Assembly: GCA_002314755.1 (NCBI GenBank)
Contig: DCHC01000033.1
Coordinates: forward strand, 306 to 11,299
Length of the DNA: 10,994 nucleotides
Reading direction: 5' to 3'
Source of the DNA: Faecalibacterium sp. UBA1762
GTDB lineage: Bacteria; Bacillota; Clostridia; Oscillospirales; Ruminococcaceae
Shown: positions 1 through 6,210 of the stretch, piece after piece
Position numbering within the stretch: position 1 is the stretch's first letter
How the letters are laid out: every line of letters begins with the position of its first letter
The notes under the pieces: model-generated
Database searches by the model: none
Told to the model about the DNA's origin: nothing
Seen by the model: only the letters and a program-made list of their open reading frames with translations
Position numbers and translations under genes: made by a program

Positions 1-39
1 AGTCCCTGGAAGTGCACCAAAAAAGGGGATGTAAAATAA
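1..39 (+). CDS. Possible 3' end of an upstream plus-strand gene (very short partial)
   Basis: Frame 1 is open from the first base and reads SPWKCTKKGDVK before a TAA at 37-39. It is followed 15 bases later by a strong plus-strand terminator, which is where a gene end would be expected. Frame 2 closes at 31-33 and frame 3 at 57-59, so the frame is not certain. Only about a dozen residues are visible and I do not recognise them. The stretch may equally be non-coding 3' sequence of a gene lying entirely outside the window. Confidence 0.2.
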   Translation, partial: SPWKCTKKGDVK

Positions 40-54
40 GTCCCACACAGAAGG

Positions 55-88
55 ACTGAGTCTGTCGCAAAGCAGGCTCAGTTTTTTT
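55..88 (+). terminator. Intrinsic terminator of an upstream plus-strand gene
   Basis: ACTGAGTCTG (55-64) pairs with CAGGCTCAGT (73-82), giving 10 pairs including one T-G wobble around an 8-base loop. A run of seven T (82-88) follows directly on the plus strand. This is textbook Rho-independent architecture. It implies that a plus-strand transcript enters from the left of the window. Confidence 0.75.
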
Positions 89-99
89 GCATAAAGAAG

Positions 100-137
100 A
101 AAAAAGATAAGGTCACGGCCGTGACAACCGTGACCTT
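100..137 (-). terminator. Palindromic hairpin, terminator-like on the minus strand
   Basis: AAGGTCACGG (109-118) pairs perfectly with CCGTGACCTT (128-137) around a 9-base spacer that itself contains a further CCGTGAC copy. On the minus strand the stem is followed after three bases by six T (105-100), so it could stop leftward transcription. No minus-strand gene lies close to its right, so the original client may have been lost when the neighbouring insertion sequence arrived. The alternative is a repeat-derived hairpin without a terminator role. Confidence 0.45.
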
Positions 138-158
138 TGGCGGTATAGTTTAACCACC

Positions 159-193
159 ATGAAAATCTTTAGCACCGAGGTGTATTATACACC
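159..193 (+). promoter_or_regulatory. Possible transposase promoter overlapping a small palindrome
   Basis: TATTAT at 183-188 is preceded by TG in extended -10 spacing and, 18 bases further upstream, by ATGAAA (159-164), a weak -35 match. The -10 lies inside a perfect 6-bp dyad: GGTGTA (179-184) and TACACC (188-193) around TTA. The dyad could be an operator. Both readings are weak and rest on motif appearance only. Confidence 0.25.
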
Positions 194-224
194 ATACCAG
201 TTGAAATTACCACTGGTATTTTTT
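194..224 (+). terminator. Hairpin with T-run immediately ahead of the transposase
   Basis: ATACCAGT (194-201) and ACTGGTAT (212-219) form a perfect 8-bp stem with a 10-base loop, followed by a run of six T (219-224). In the plus direction this is terminator-like. It sits directly before the transposase reading frame. Insertion sequences often carry such structures near their ends, where they block transcription entering from flanking DNA. The stem is modest, so its efficiency is unclear. Confidence 0.5.
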
Positions 225-225
225 A

Positions 226-880
226 TTGATTATTGACGCAGACGATTCGGCCTGCACATTCAGCAAAGTAATGGATCACATTGACATGAGTAAATATTTT
301 GCAGGGAAAGGCTGCAGAATGGGTCGTCCGAAATGTGATGCCGTGAAAATGCTGAAAATCATCCTGTTCGCATTTGTGAAAGGCGGCTATGCCTCACAGC
401 GGGAACTGGAAAAACGCTGCAAAACAGACATCCGCTATATGTGGCTGCTTAATGAAATGAAGGCGCCGAGTTTCGTGACCTTCAACAACTTCATCAACAA
501 TGAACTGAAGGATAGCACAGAAAACATTTTTCAGGAAATCAATGGTTATATCTCTGCAAAAGGGAACGTAGATACAACCTATGTATATATTGACGGGACC
601 AAAATAGAAGCGAATGCAAATCGGTACACCTGGGTTTGGAAGAAATCCTGCCTGAAAAACCGAAGCAAGGTTTATGAGAGGCTGACCGCTCTGATTCAAA
701 AATCAATGATGAAATTCTATTTAATCACAGGGTCAAGTTTGAAGCCCGTGATGAATATGCGATAGAATACTTGGAACTGTTGCTTTCAAGATTTTGCGAG
801 CTGACCGGTGTGAATAGGGATACCCTTGTATCCGGCAGCGGTTACCATAAAACCATCGAACAAAAATGTCGGAAAGCGAA
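226..880 (+). pseudogene. IS1182-family transposase, truncated and frameshifted
   Basis: The first frame (TTG start at 226, stop at 765) encodes a transposase InsH-type N-terminal (DUF772-like) domain. Its recognisable stretches are GRPKCDAVKMLKIILFAF, then SQRELEKRC with DIRYMWLL, then YIDGTKIEANANRYTWVWKK, whose Asp is expected to be the first catalytic acid of the DDE core. At 698-702 a run of five A appears to have lost one base. Reading from 702 in the shifted frame continues plausibly as INDEILFNHRVKFEARDEYA and on to GSGYHKTIEQK near 865, before a stop at 912-914. The usual RNSYSKTDxDATF region and the rest of the DDE core are missing, as an intact protein would be roughly 450 or more residues. 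A poor start with no clear ribosome binding site also fits a dead gene. Family assignment is from remembered consensus; no search was run. Confidence 0.85.
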
Positions 881-1054
881 ATGCCTGCGGCGCAGTTTGT
901 GCTGCAGGGGTTGACAGACGGGCAATACAGCTTTGAAAATACCGAGACAGATGAAACCATCTTGTACGATTCACAACAATTGCAGACAGAGGGATTTCGC
1001 ATTTGTTTGCCTTAAAAACGAAGTAGCTGCGTATGGATTTACCGCAAACAATAA
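851..1054 (+). pseudogene. C-terminal coding remnant, tentatively a glycoside hydrolase tail
   Basis: A third frame, open from 851, reads from MPAAQFVLQGLTDGQYSFEN (ATG at 881) through ILYDSQQLQTEGFRICLP to a TAA at 1013-1015. It then continues in the same frame as KRSSCVWIYRKQ to a second TAA at 1052-1054. A terminator-like hairpin follows directly. The pattern (a 'GL..G.Y' strand, an 'ENTET.E' turn, then 'G..I.LP.KRSS...IYR' before the stop) resembles the last beta-sandwich strands of clostridial alpha-galactosidase-type glycoside hydrolases. I hold the family loosely. The internal stop and the missing upstream body mark it as a fragment, probably the 3' end of a gene whose front was lost beside the transposase remnant. 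Confidence 0.4.
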
Positions 1055-1085
1055 AAACGCGGCACCGGGTTGTGATCCGGTGCCG
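1053..1085 (-). terminator. Terminator of the GNAT/nucleotidyltransferase unit, possibly bidirectional
   Basis: CGGCACCGG (1060-1068) pairs perfectly with CCGGTGCCG (1077-1085) around an 8-base loop. On the minus strand the stem is followed by one C and then GTTTTTATT, a good U-tract. It lies 6 bases past the stop codon of the nucleotidyltransferase gene. It also lies just past the stop of the plus-strand remnant, so it may once have served both convergent genes. Confidence 0.75.
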
Positions 1086-1091
1086 TATTCC

Positions 1092-2165
1092 TTATAAATC
1101 GGCTTTGCAAAAGTCATCAAAGCAGGAATAAACTTTGATATATCCACCGTTTTGTGCAATAAATGTGATAAAACTTGTTTCAATCTGATGCACTTTCTCG
1201 GAAAAGCCGGTTAAATTCCAAAAGGAGTAGGCGCTTAACACATCGTAATCAGGACCGCCAAGTAAGGCGGCTTCGTCCAGATCCCACTGCAATGAGATTG
1301 CGGACAAAAATGCAAGAGGTGCATTGTGACCGGCACAGCTTACGTAAATCTTTAAAAAGGTGGAGCAAATTTCTTCATACAAACAGGAAAGTGCGGAAAT
1401 ATCGCGGCAGACGGATGCTACGGGCTGTGTTTTGATTTTTGTCACAGAGGGTTCATCAGAATTCTGCAGATATTGTTTGACAAAGTCAAGCATTTGCAGC
1501 GCATTTGTTTTGACAGTGGCGCATTTCTGGGCTTGCATAATCCCCAAATAGGCGGTTAGAATCGCAGGCGGAAGATCCGGGAAATGAGCCCGCAAATCCT
1601 CGTACTGCTTTTTTAAACCGTAATGATAGTAGTTCCCGTTTGCCAGGGCGACGGCATCCGCAAGGGAAAGAAGAATCTGTCCGCCAAGCAAGCGACAGGT
1701 TTTCATATTATCGGCATCCTCTAATTGCAGGGCAAGCTGCTGCGCATTGTTTATCCGTTTTTTTGCGGCACACGCAGAAAAAGCATTATCTTTCAAATGT
1801 ACGGCAAGTCTATGCCGTAGTTCGAGAAAATGGGAACGATCCGATTCACTTGCAGTGTATAAGATTTCGCTATCACCGAGTATCGGTAAAAGAAAATCGT
1901 TCAAATCGGCAATTTGCTCCAACCGTTGCCAGCTGATAGGAAAAATGTCGTAACCGACCCCAGCAAGGATAAAATCCGCTGCGAAGGAACGCCCCTTTTC
2001 AGTTTTGGGGATAAAGCAGCAATCCAGATCGGATTTTTCGTGAGCGGTTCCGTTGATGACAGAGCCGTATGTTAATACAAGGGCAATATCGTCAGCAAAT
2101 TGATTTTCGGCACGATGAGTAATCCACTGCGCTAATTTGGTGTTAATTTCATTTCTGGTTTCCAT
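1092..2165 (-). CDS. Nucleotidyltransferase-fold protein, 357 aa, substrate unknown
   Basis: The N-terminal 80 residues carry the DNA polymerase beta-like nucleotidyltransferase signature. It consists of LTYGSVINGT (GS at 34-35) followed by SDLDCCF with Asp46 and Asp48, the metal-binding pair, and a candidate third acid in GYDIFPIS (Asp73). Families with this fold include antibiotic nucleotidyltransferases such as ANT and Lnu enzymes, and protein adenylyltransferases. Residues of about 90-240 look all-helical, as in substrate-binding domains of the resistance enzymes. The last 115 or so residues I do not recognise.
The frame extends 57 codons further upstream, but I chose the ATG at 2165. It has GAGG about 6 bases ahead, and the extension would run into the preceding gene. 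Only 28 bases separate it from the upstream acetyltransferase gene, so the two are probably co-transcribed. The fold is fairly sure; an antibiotic-resistance role would be speculation. Confidence 0.85.
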   Translation of the reverse strand: METRNEINTKLAQWITHRAENQFADDIALVLTYGSVINGTAHEKSDLDCCFIPKTEKGRSFAADFILAGVGYDIFPISWQRLEQIADLNDFLLPILGDSEILYTASESDRSHFLELRHRLAVHLKDNAFSACAAKKRINNAQQLALQLEDADNMKTCRLLGGQILLSLADAVALANGNYYHYGLKKQYEDLRAHFPDLPPAILTAYLGIMQAQKCATVKTNALQMLDFVKQYLQNSDEPSVTKIKTQPVASVCRDISALSCLYEEICSTFLKIYVSCAGHNAPLAFLSAISLQWDLDEAALLGGPDYDVLSAYSFWNLTGFSEKVHQIETSFITFIAQNGGYIKVYSCFDDFCKADL

Positions 2166-2193
2166 GCTTACCTCAAAAAAGGGAAAAGTGGGA

Positions 2194-3168
2194 TTATTGA
2201 TTTCGGGAAAGCCCATAGACAGACCGAACGGTTCCGTCGATATCGGTGTAATCCTCCATAAACCGGCAACCGTAGCTGCGAGCCGTAGCGGCGGAGGCGA
2301 TATTATCCTTTTCCATGTAGGAATAGATACGTTCAAAATCGGTATGGGAAAATGCCCATTTTTTTACGGCGTTTGCAGCCTCTTTGGCATAACCTTGTCG
2401 CTGGCAGTCTTTACGGATATGATAGCCGATTTCGGGACAGAGAGTACCGTTTATCGTCTGCAGGGTCAATCCGCAGTCGCCGATCATCTCACCGGTTGTG
2501 TTTTTACACACTGCCCACAGGCCAAAACCGCAGGTGCGATATCTTTGCAGATTTTTTTCAATCCATCCGTGAACACGAGCCTCGTCAAAGGTATACGGGT
2601 AGTGCTGCATAATATCGGAATCTGCCAACACGGCATACAGTGGCTCAAAATCATTTTTTGTAAAGGGCCGAAGATAGAGCCGTTCCGTCTGTATGACCTT
2701 GGACGGCATACAGTGACGGTACAGACGGCTAAAGGTATCTTCTCCCGTATTCTGTACCATCGTGTAAAACTCCCATCCGTACCGTTCGTAAAAGTGCTCA
2801 TGGTCGGTCAAAAGATAAAGAGTATCTATACCATGTGCCTGCATGTCATTACAGACTGTGTTCAGTATGCGCCCTGCAATGCCCTGACAGCGATAAGCCG
2901 GTTCGGTATATACAGCACAGATGTTAGGGGTAAGATCAGGACGACTATGAAAATCGTTTTCAATCACTCCCATGCCGCCGATAATTTTATCCTCAGAAAG
3001 ACAAAGATACCAGGTGGGAACAGTAGAAGATTGCTGTAGCGACTGCTGCATATTTTCCAAGTAGACCTCTTTGGTTATGCTCCATTTGTCGGCAAACCAC
3101 GCGGCGGCAGTCTGTAGCATTTCCGGTATTTGATTCAGTTTTACAATTTGGTAATCCATAGTAAGCAT
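2194..3168 (-). CDS. Protein with two tandem GNAT acetyltransferase domains, 324 aa
   Basis: Two acetyl-CoA-dependent GNAT domains are fused. The first (about residues 1-150) has the motif A core NICAVYTEPAYRCQGIAGRI, where the RxxGxA-type loop (93-98) binds the CoA pyrophosphate, and ends in HFYERYGWEFY, typical of GNAT motif B. The second (about 157-324) opens with IQTERLYLRPFTKNDFEPLY, the hallmark of the RimJ/RimL type that acetylates protein N-termini or small amines. It carries GYHIRKDCQRQGYAKEA (CoA loop at 257-261) and DNIASAATARSYGCRF.
The ATG at 3168 has AGGA 8-11 bases upstream; a second in-frame ATG three codons in is possible. It is the first gene of a two-gene unit with the nucleotidyltransferase. 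A single GNAT is usually 140-190 residues, so the length itself supports a fusion. Substrates cannot be told from sequence. Domain calls are confident. Confidence 0.9.
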   Translation of the reverse strand: MLTMDYQIVKLNQIPEMLQTAAAWFADKWSITKEVYLENMQQSLQQSSTVPTWYLCLSEDKIIGGMGVIENDFHSRPDLTPNICAVYTEPAYRCQGIAGRILNTVCNDMQAHGIDTLYLLTDHEHFYERYGWEFYTMVQNTGEDTFSRLYRHCMPSKVIQTERLYLRPFTKNDFEPLYAVLADSDIMQHYPYTFDEARVHGWIEKNLQRYRTCGFGLWAVCKNTTGEMIGDCGLTLQTINGTLCPEIGYHIRKDCQRQGYAKEAANAVKKWAFSHTDFERIYSYMEKDNIASAATARSYGCRFMEDYTDIDGTVRSVYGLSRNQ

Positions 3169-3207
3169 AATTGTGTTCCTTTGGAAGAAAATATTGGATT
3201 ATCCTTA

Positions 3208-3236
3208 ATTTTACCTGTTAATCAGAAAAAAAGCAA
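3208..3236 (-). promoter_or_regulatory. Candidate promoter for the GNAT/nucleotidyltransferase unit
   Basis: On the minus strand TTGCTT (3236-3231) and TAAAAT (3213-3208) are separated by exactly 17 bases, lying about 40 bases ahead of the GNAT start codon and downstream of the oppA terminator. The -10 matches five of six consensus bases; the -35 is weaker. The region is A/T-rich, so chance matches are likely. A promoter is expected here because the terminator separates this unit from opp. Confidence 0.35.
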
Positions 3237-3292
3237 ATGTTTATCTTCATCGTTAGAATACGAATAACTTTTACGTGATTTGAATGTACAGT

Positions 3293-3330
3293 CAAAAGAA
3301 AGGTGCCGCTCCCGAAAAGGGAACGGCACC
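3293..3330 (-). terminator. Intrinsic terminator of the opp operon
   Basis: On the minus strand GGTGCCGTTCCC (3330-3319) pairs with GGGAGCGGCACC (3313-3302) around a 5-base loop, 12 pairs with one U-G wobble. TTTCTTTTGAC (3301-3291) follows. The plus-strand copy of the stem has a C-A mismatch where the minus strand has the wobble, which indicates that the structure is maintained for the leftward transcript. It lies 60 bases past the oppA stop. Confidence 0.85.
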
Positions 3331-3359
3331 CAGGCTTAGCCTAAGGGCTCAGCTCAATA

Positions 3360-3388
3360 CAGTCGGTTTAAGGGGATAAGGCCGACTG
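3360..3388 (-). repeat. Stem-loop directly after the oppA stop codon
   Basis: CAGTCGG (3360-3366) and CCGACTG (3382-3388) form a perfect 7-bp inverted repeat around a 15-base loop, beginning two bases beyond the oppA stop. No U-tract follows, so it is not a second terminator. A 5-bp dyad (CTTAG and CTAAG, about 3335-3345) lies between it and the terminator. Tandem 3' hairpins of this kind can protect an abundant mRNA end from exonucleases. Confidence 0.4.
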
Positions 3389-3389
3389 A

Positions 3390-5012
3390 TCACTCGACAT
3401 AAGCGTACTGGAAGAACCAGTAGCCGTAGGGGCTATGCCATACACCCTTTAGGGATGCGCTCTGCAGCCAGAAGTCGGTGTAGTATGCAACAGGAATGCA
3501 GGCATAGTCGTTCATCATAATCTGCTCAGCCTCGTGCAGAGCCTCGAAGTGAGTTGCGCTATCAGCAACCTTGGACTTCTCAAAAGCAGCGTCAAAGGCG
3601 GGGTTGTTGTATTTGCCGTCATTGTTGCCGTTGGTAGAGAAGAACAACTCCAGCATGTTGGAAGCATCGTTATAGTCCATAACCCAGCCGTTACGAGCCA
3701 TCTCGTAATCACCGGCACGGCGTTGGGGAGTGAAGGATGCCCATTCAACCTTGTCGATGTTCATGGTAATGCCTAGCTCCTCGGCGTAAACGCTTTGCAG
3801 ATACTCAGCAACAGCCAGATGATAACCGGCATCGTTGGTGGAGTAGGTGATGGTGGGGAAGCCTTCACCGTTGGGATAACCGGCATCGGCCAGAGCCTGC
3901 TTAGCAGCGGCCAGGTTTGCCTCGTAATCCTCGGAAATATAGGTCTTGCCGCCATTTGCTGCGATAGCGTTGTCCATGAAGTAGCCGGTAGAATCGGTTA
4001 CACCAGTGCCCATGAAGTTATAAGCAGGCATGTAGGTGCCCTGCATGATAACATTAGCAACATAGTCACGGTCGATAGCCAGGTTCAGAGCCTTACGGAC
4101 ATTGACGTCGTTAAAGGGCTCGATAGAGGTGTTCATGTTCAGGTAGTAGGTGCCCAAAATAGCTTCAACATGGAAATCACCGCCGTCCTCAGCCTTGGTT
4201 AGGCTAGGAATTTCCTCGGTGGGAACATCCTTGATCAGCTGAGCAGTACCGCTGTTATATGCGGCGTAGGAAGCGCTGGAATCCTCTAACAGCAGGAAGG
4301 TAATCTCGTCGGTGACGATACGCTTGGAATCCCAACCGCCGGCATAGTTCTCGTTCTTAGAAACGACAATGCGCTCGCCGGGAACCCACTCAGTAATCTT
4401 GAAGGGGCCGTTGCAGATGTAGGTCTCGGGGGTGGTAGCCCAAGCATCGCCATTGGCTTCCACTGTGGCCTGCTGAACGGGGCTCAGAGTACCGAAAGCA
4501 ACCAGCTTGTCAAAGTAAGAGCAGGGGTATGCCAGCTGAACAGTCAGGGTCTTGCCGTCATCACTTGCTTTGACCTGCAGGGCATCCAGATCACCGGCAG
4601 CAGCCTCAGCATAACCTTCAACCATGCCCATGACAGTTTCGCCATAGGGGGCGGCAACTGTGGGATCGCAGACGCGCTTGAAGGAATACTCAAAGTCTTT
4701 TGCGTTCAACTCGCTGCCGTCAGACCATTTCAGACCGTCGCGCATGGTGAAGGTCCAGGTCAGGCCGTCATCACTGACGGTGTAGCTCTCAGCCTGGCCG
4801 GGCTGAACTTCCAGGTTTTCATCGATGATCAGCAGAGTCTCATCCAGGGTGACCAGCATATTGCCACCGTCAACGGAGCTGTTCAGTGCAGGATCCAGAG
4901 TTTCGGGGTTGGGTCCGATCTGAACAGTCAGACCGCCCTTGCTTTTGGCGCCGCAGGCTGTGAAGCTGAGAACCAGGCACAGCGTAAGCACCACTGCCAG
5001 AATTTTTTTCAT
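3390..5012 (-). CDS. oppA: Oligopeptide ABC transporter substrate-binding lipoprotein OppA
   Basis: This is a 540-residue extracytoplasmic peptide-binding protein of the family 5 (SBP_bac_5) type. Residues 1-20 form a lipoprotein signal: MKK, a hydrophobic run, then LSFTAC with Cys20 as the lipidated residue, so the mature protein is tethered to the outer face of the membrane. Family landmarks are NPETLDPAL near the N-terminus, YTVSDDGLTWTFTMRDGLKW, NVRKALNLAIDRD in the middle, and NGWVMDYNDASN (441-452). The last corresponds to the GW.ADY region of E. coli OppA, whose Asp anchors the peptide amino group (Asp446 here by analogy).
Length matches the family. The start is preceded by AAGGAGG with 8-base spacing, among the strongest in the window, as expected for a component needed in excess. 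It is the last gene of the operon, 172 bases after oppF. No separate promoter was found there. Dipeptide versus oligopeptide preference cannot be settled. Confidence 0.95.
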   Translation of the reverse strand: MKKILAVVLTLCLVLSFTACGAKSKGGLTVQIGPNPETLDPALNSSVDGGNMLVTLDETLLIIDENLEVQPGQAESYTVSDDGLTWTFTMRDGLKWSDGSELNAKDFEYSFKRVCDPTVAAPYGETVMGMVEGYAEAAAGDLDALQVKASDDGKTLTVQLAYPCSYFDKLVAFGTLSPVQQATVEANGDAWATTPETYICNGPFKITEWVPGERIVVSKNENYAGGWDSKRIVTDEITFLLLEDSSASYAAYNSGTAQLIKDVPTEEIPSLTKAEDGGDFHVEAILGTYYLNMNTSIEPFNDVNVRKALNLAIDRDYVANVIMQGTYMPAYNFMGTGVTDSTGYFMDNAIAANGGKTYISEDYEANLAAAKQALADAGYPNGEGFPTITYSTNDAGYHLAVAEYLQSVYAEELGITMNIDKVEWASFTPQRRAGDYEMARNGWVMDYNDASNMLELFFSTNGNNDGKYNNPAFDAAFEKSKVADSATHFEALHEAEQIMMNDYACIPVAYYTDFWLQSASLKGVWHSPYGYWFFQYAYVE

Positions 5013-5047
5013 AGTGTTCTCCTCCTTGTTTTTCTACAGGTATATGT

Positions 5048-5113
5048 GTAACTGTTTTGGATGAGCGGTTTGCGGCTCCCCTTTGCCGCATCCACGTCTC
5101 AAAATACAGTTAC
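5048..5113 (-). repeat. Large inverted repeat (stem-loop) between oppF and oppA
   Basis: GTAACTG (5048-5054) and CAGTTAC (5107-5113) close a nested structure. TTTTG (5055-5059) pairs with CAAAA (5100-5104), GGAT/ATCC-type pairs follow, and GCGGC (5072-5076) pairs with GCCGC (5085-5089) around an 8-base loop. About 20 pairs form in 66 bases, with internal bulges. On the transcribed minus strand an alternative middle pairing, GGATG with CATCC, is equally possible. No U-run follows, so it is not an intrinsic terminator. It lies inside the oppF-oppA intergenic region and ends 35 bases ahead of the oppA start codon. It could serve as an mRNA-processing or 5'-stabilising element for oppA. Confidence 0.6.
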
Positions 5114-5184
5114 GGTTTATCTCTCAGACAGATACCGGCGCGAAAAGCAACATAGCCGATATTTACCCGAATAAGATACCAGAG

Positions 5185-6210
5185 TTATTTTACCCGATCC
5201 AGGTGATGGCAGGCCGCCCAGTGACCGGGGCTGACCTCCTTCAGTTCGGGCTTTTCACATGCGCAGCACTCGTCAGCGTAGGGACAACGGGTGCGGAAAC
5301 GGCAGCCGCTTGGCGGGTTCAGAGGACTGGGAACATCACCGCTTAGCGGAATACGGGTAGTGCTGCGCGCTTTGATGGGATCTGCTAAGGGAATAGCAGA
5401 GATCAGACTACGGGTATAAGGATGGACGCTGTGCTTGATCAGCTCATAGCTGTTAGCCAATTCTACCAGGTTGCCCAGGTACATAACGCCGATGCGATTG
5501 GAGATGTGACGCACAACGCTCAGGTCGTGGGCGATAAACAGATAGGTCAGCTCCCGCTCCTTTTGCAGGTCTTCAAACATATTGACAACCTGCGCCTGAA
5601 TGGATACATCCAATGCAGAAACAGGTTCATCGCATACGATAAATTCCGGGTTAACAGCCAAAGCACGGGCAATGCCCACGCGCTGACGCTGACCGCCGGA
5701 AAATTCGTGGGGATAGCGGTTGGCGTGTTCGCTATTCAGACCAACCTGCTCCAGCAGGCTGATAATCCGGTCGTGGCGGTCGGCACTGTTTGCGGCAAGC
5801 TTGTGGATATCGATGGATTCCCCTACAATATCGCCAATGGTCATACGGGGATCTAAACTTGCATACGGGTCCTGAAAAACCATCTGCATTTTGCGACGGT
5901 AGGGTAGCATATCCACTGCTACCTTTTTGCTGTACTCACCGTTTTCACCGGGATGGGTACCACTGTCAAAAATGACATTGCCGTCGTAAATAATGCGACC
6001 GTCGGTGGGCTCATACAGACGAAGGAGCGTGCGTCCCACGGTGGTTTTACCGCAACCGGACTCGCCAACAAGGCCCAGGGTCTCCCCCTTGCGGATAAAG
6101 AAAGAGACATCGTCCACCGCCTGGATTTTCTTTTTGCGGGAACTGCCGCCATGGGGAGCAAAGTACTGTTGCAGGTGATCGACCTGAACCAATCTTTTTT
6201 CATTGCTCAT
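5185..6210 (-). CDS. oppF: Oligopeptide ABC transporter ATP-binding protein OppF
   Basis: This 341-residue cytoplasmic ATPase pairs with OppD to power peptide import. Visible motifs are Walker A GESGCGKT (49-56), Q-loop VFQDPYASLDP (111-121), signature FSGGQRQR (170-177), Walker B FIVCDE (190-195), D-loop SALD and H-loop His228. The C-terminal oligopeptide-transport domain has LNPPSGCRFRTRCPYADECC and ends GHWAACH. Its Cys residues at 303, 309, 315/316 and 334 are family-typical.
An upstream in-frame ATG exists at 6276, but I chose the ATG at 6210. AGGTGG lies 6 bases before it, and MSNEKRLVQVDHLQQYF is the usual family beginning. This start overlaps the last 11 bases of oppD, suggesting translational coupling. 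A stretch of about 25 residues between the beta-strand after Walker A and the Q-loop (about 78-103) seems slightly longer than usual. Confidence 0.94.
   Translation of the reverse strand: MSNEKRLVQVDHLQQYFAPHGGSSRKKKIQAVDDVSFFIRKGETLGLVGESGCGKTTVGRTLLRLYEPTDGRIIYDGNVIFDSGTHPGENGEYSKKVAVDMLPYRRKMQMVFQDPYASLDPRMTIGDIVGESIDIHKLAANSADRHDRIISLLEQVGLNSEHANRYPHEFSGGQRQRVGIARALAVNPEFIVCDEPVSALDVSIQAQVVNMFEDLQKERELTYLFIAHDLSVVRHISNRIGVMYLGNLVELANSYELIKHSVHPYTRSLISAIPLADPIKARSTTRIPLSGDVPSPLNPPSGCRFRTRCPYADECCACEKPELKEVSPGHWAACHHLDRVK

Larger units (their letters stand above)
194..880 (+). mobile_element. Remnant of an IS1182-family insertion sequence (left part only)
   Basis: This interval contains the transposase 5' portion and the hairpin preceding it. 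The right-hand part of the element, including the rest of the catalytic domain and the right inverted repeat, is absent. The left boundary is uncertain because no matching right end exists to define the terminal repeat. The right boundary is set where transposase-like sequence gives way to an unrelated coding remnant, roughly 860-890. No target-site duplication can be identified. Confidence 0.6.

Noticed and set aside
1092..2165. Naming the nucleotidyltransferase as an aminoglycoside or lincosamide resistance gene
   Set aside because: Only the fold signature is visible. The family is broad and no substrate-specific motif was recognised.
2166..2336. N-terminal extension of the nucleotidyltransferase to 2336
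   Set aside because: It would overlap the end of the GNAT gene by over 140 bases and encodes sequence unlike the family; the ATG at 2165 has its own ribosome binding site.
2137..3039. 300-residue plus-strand open frame opposite the GNAT gene
   Set aside because: It lies wholly antisense to a gene with clear domain motifs, has no recognisable motif of its own, and begins inside the nucleotidyltransferase gene. It is a shadow frame.
5119..5140. CTGAGAGATA on the minus strand, recalling the TPP riboswitch CUGAGA element
   Set aside because: No other TPP-box elements (such as the GGGGUGC and ACCUGAUC-type segments) are present around it, and the downstream gene is oppA, not a thiamine gene.
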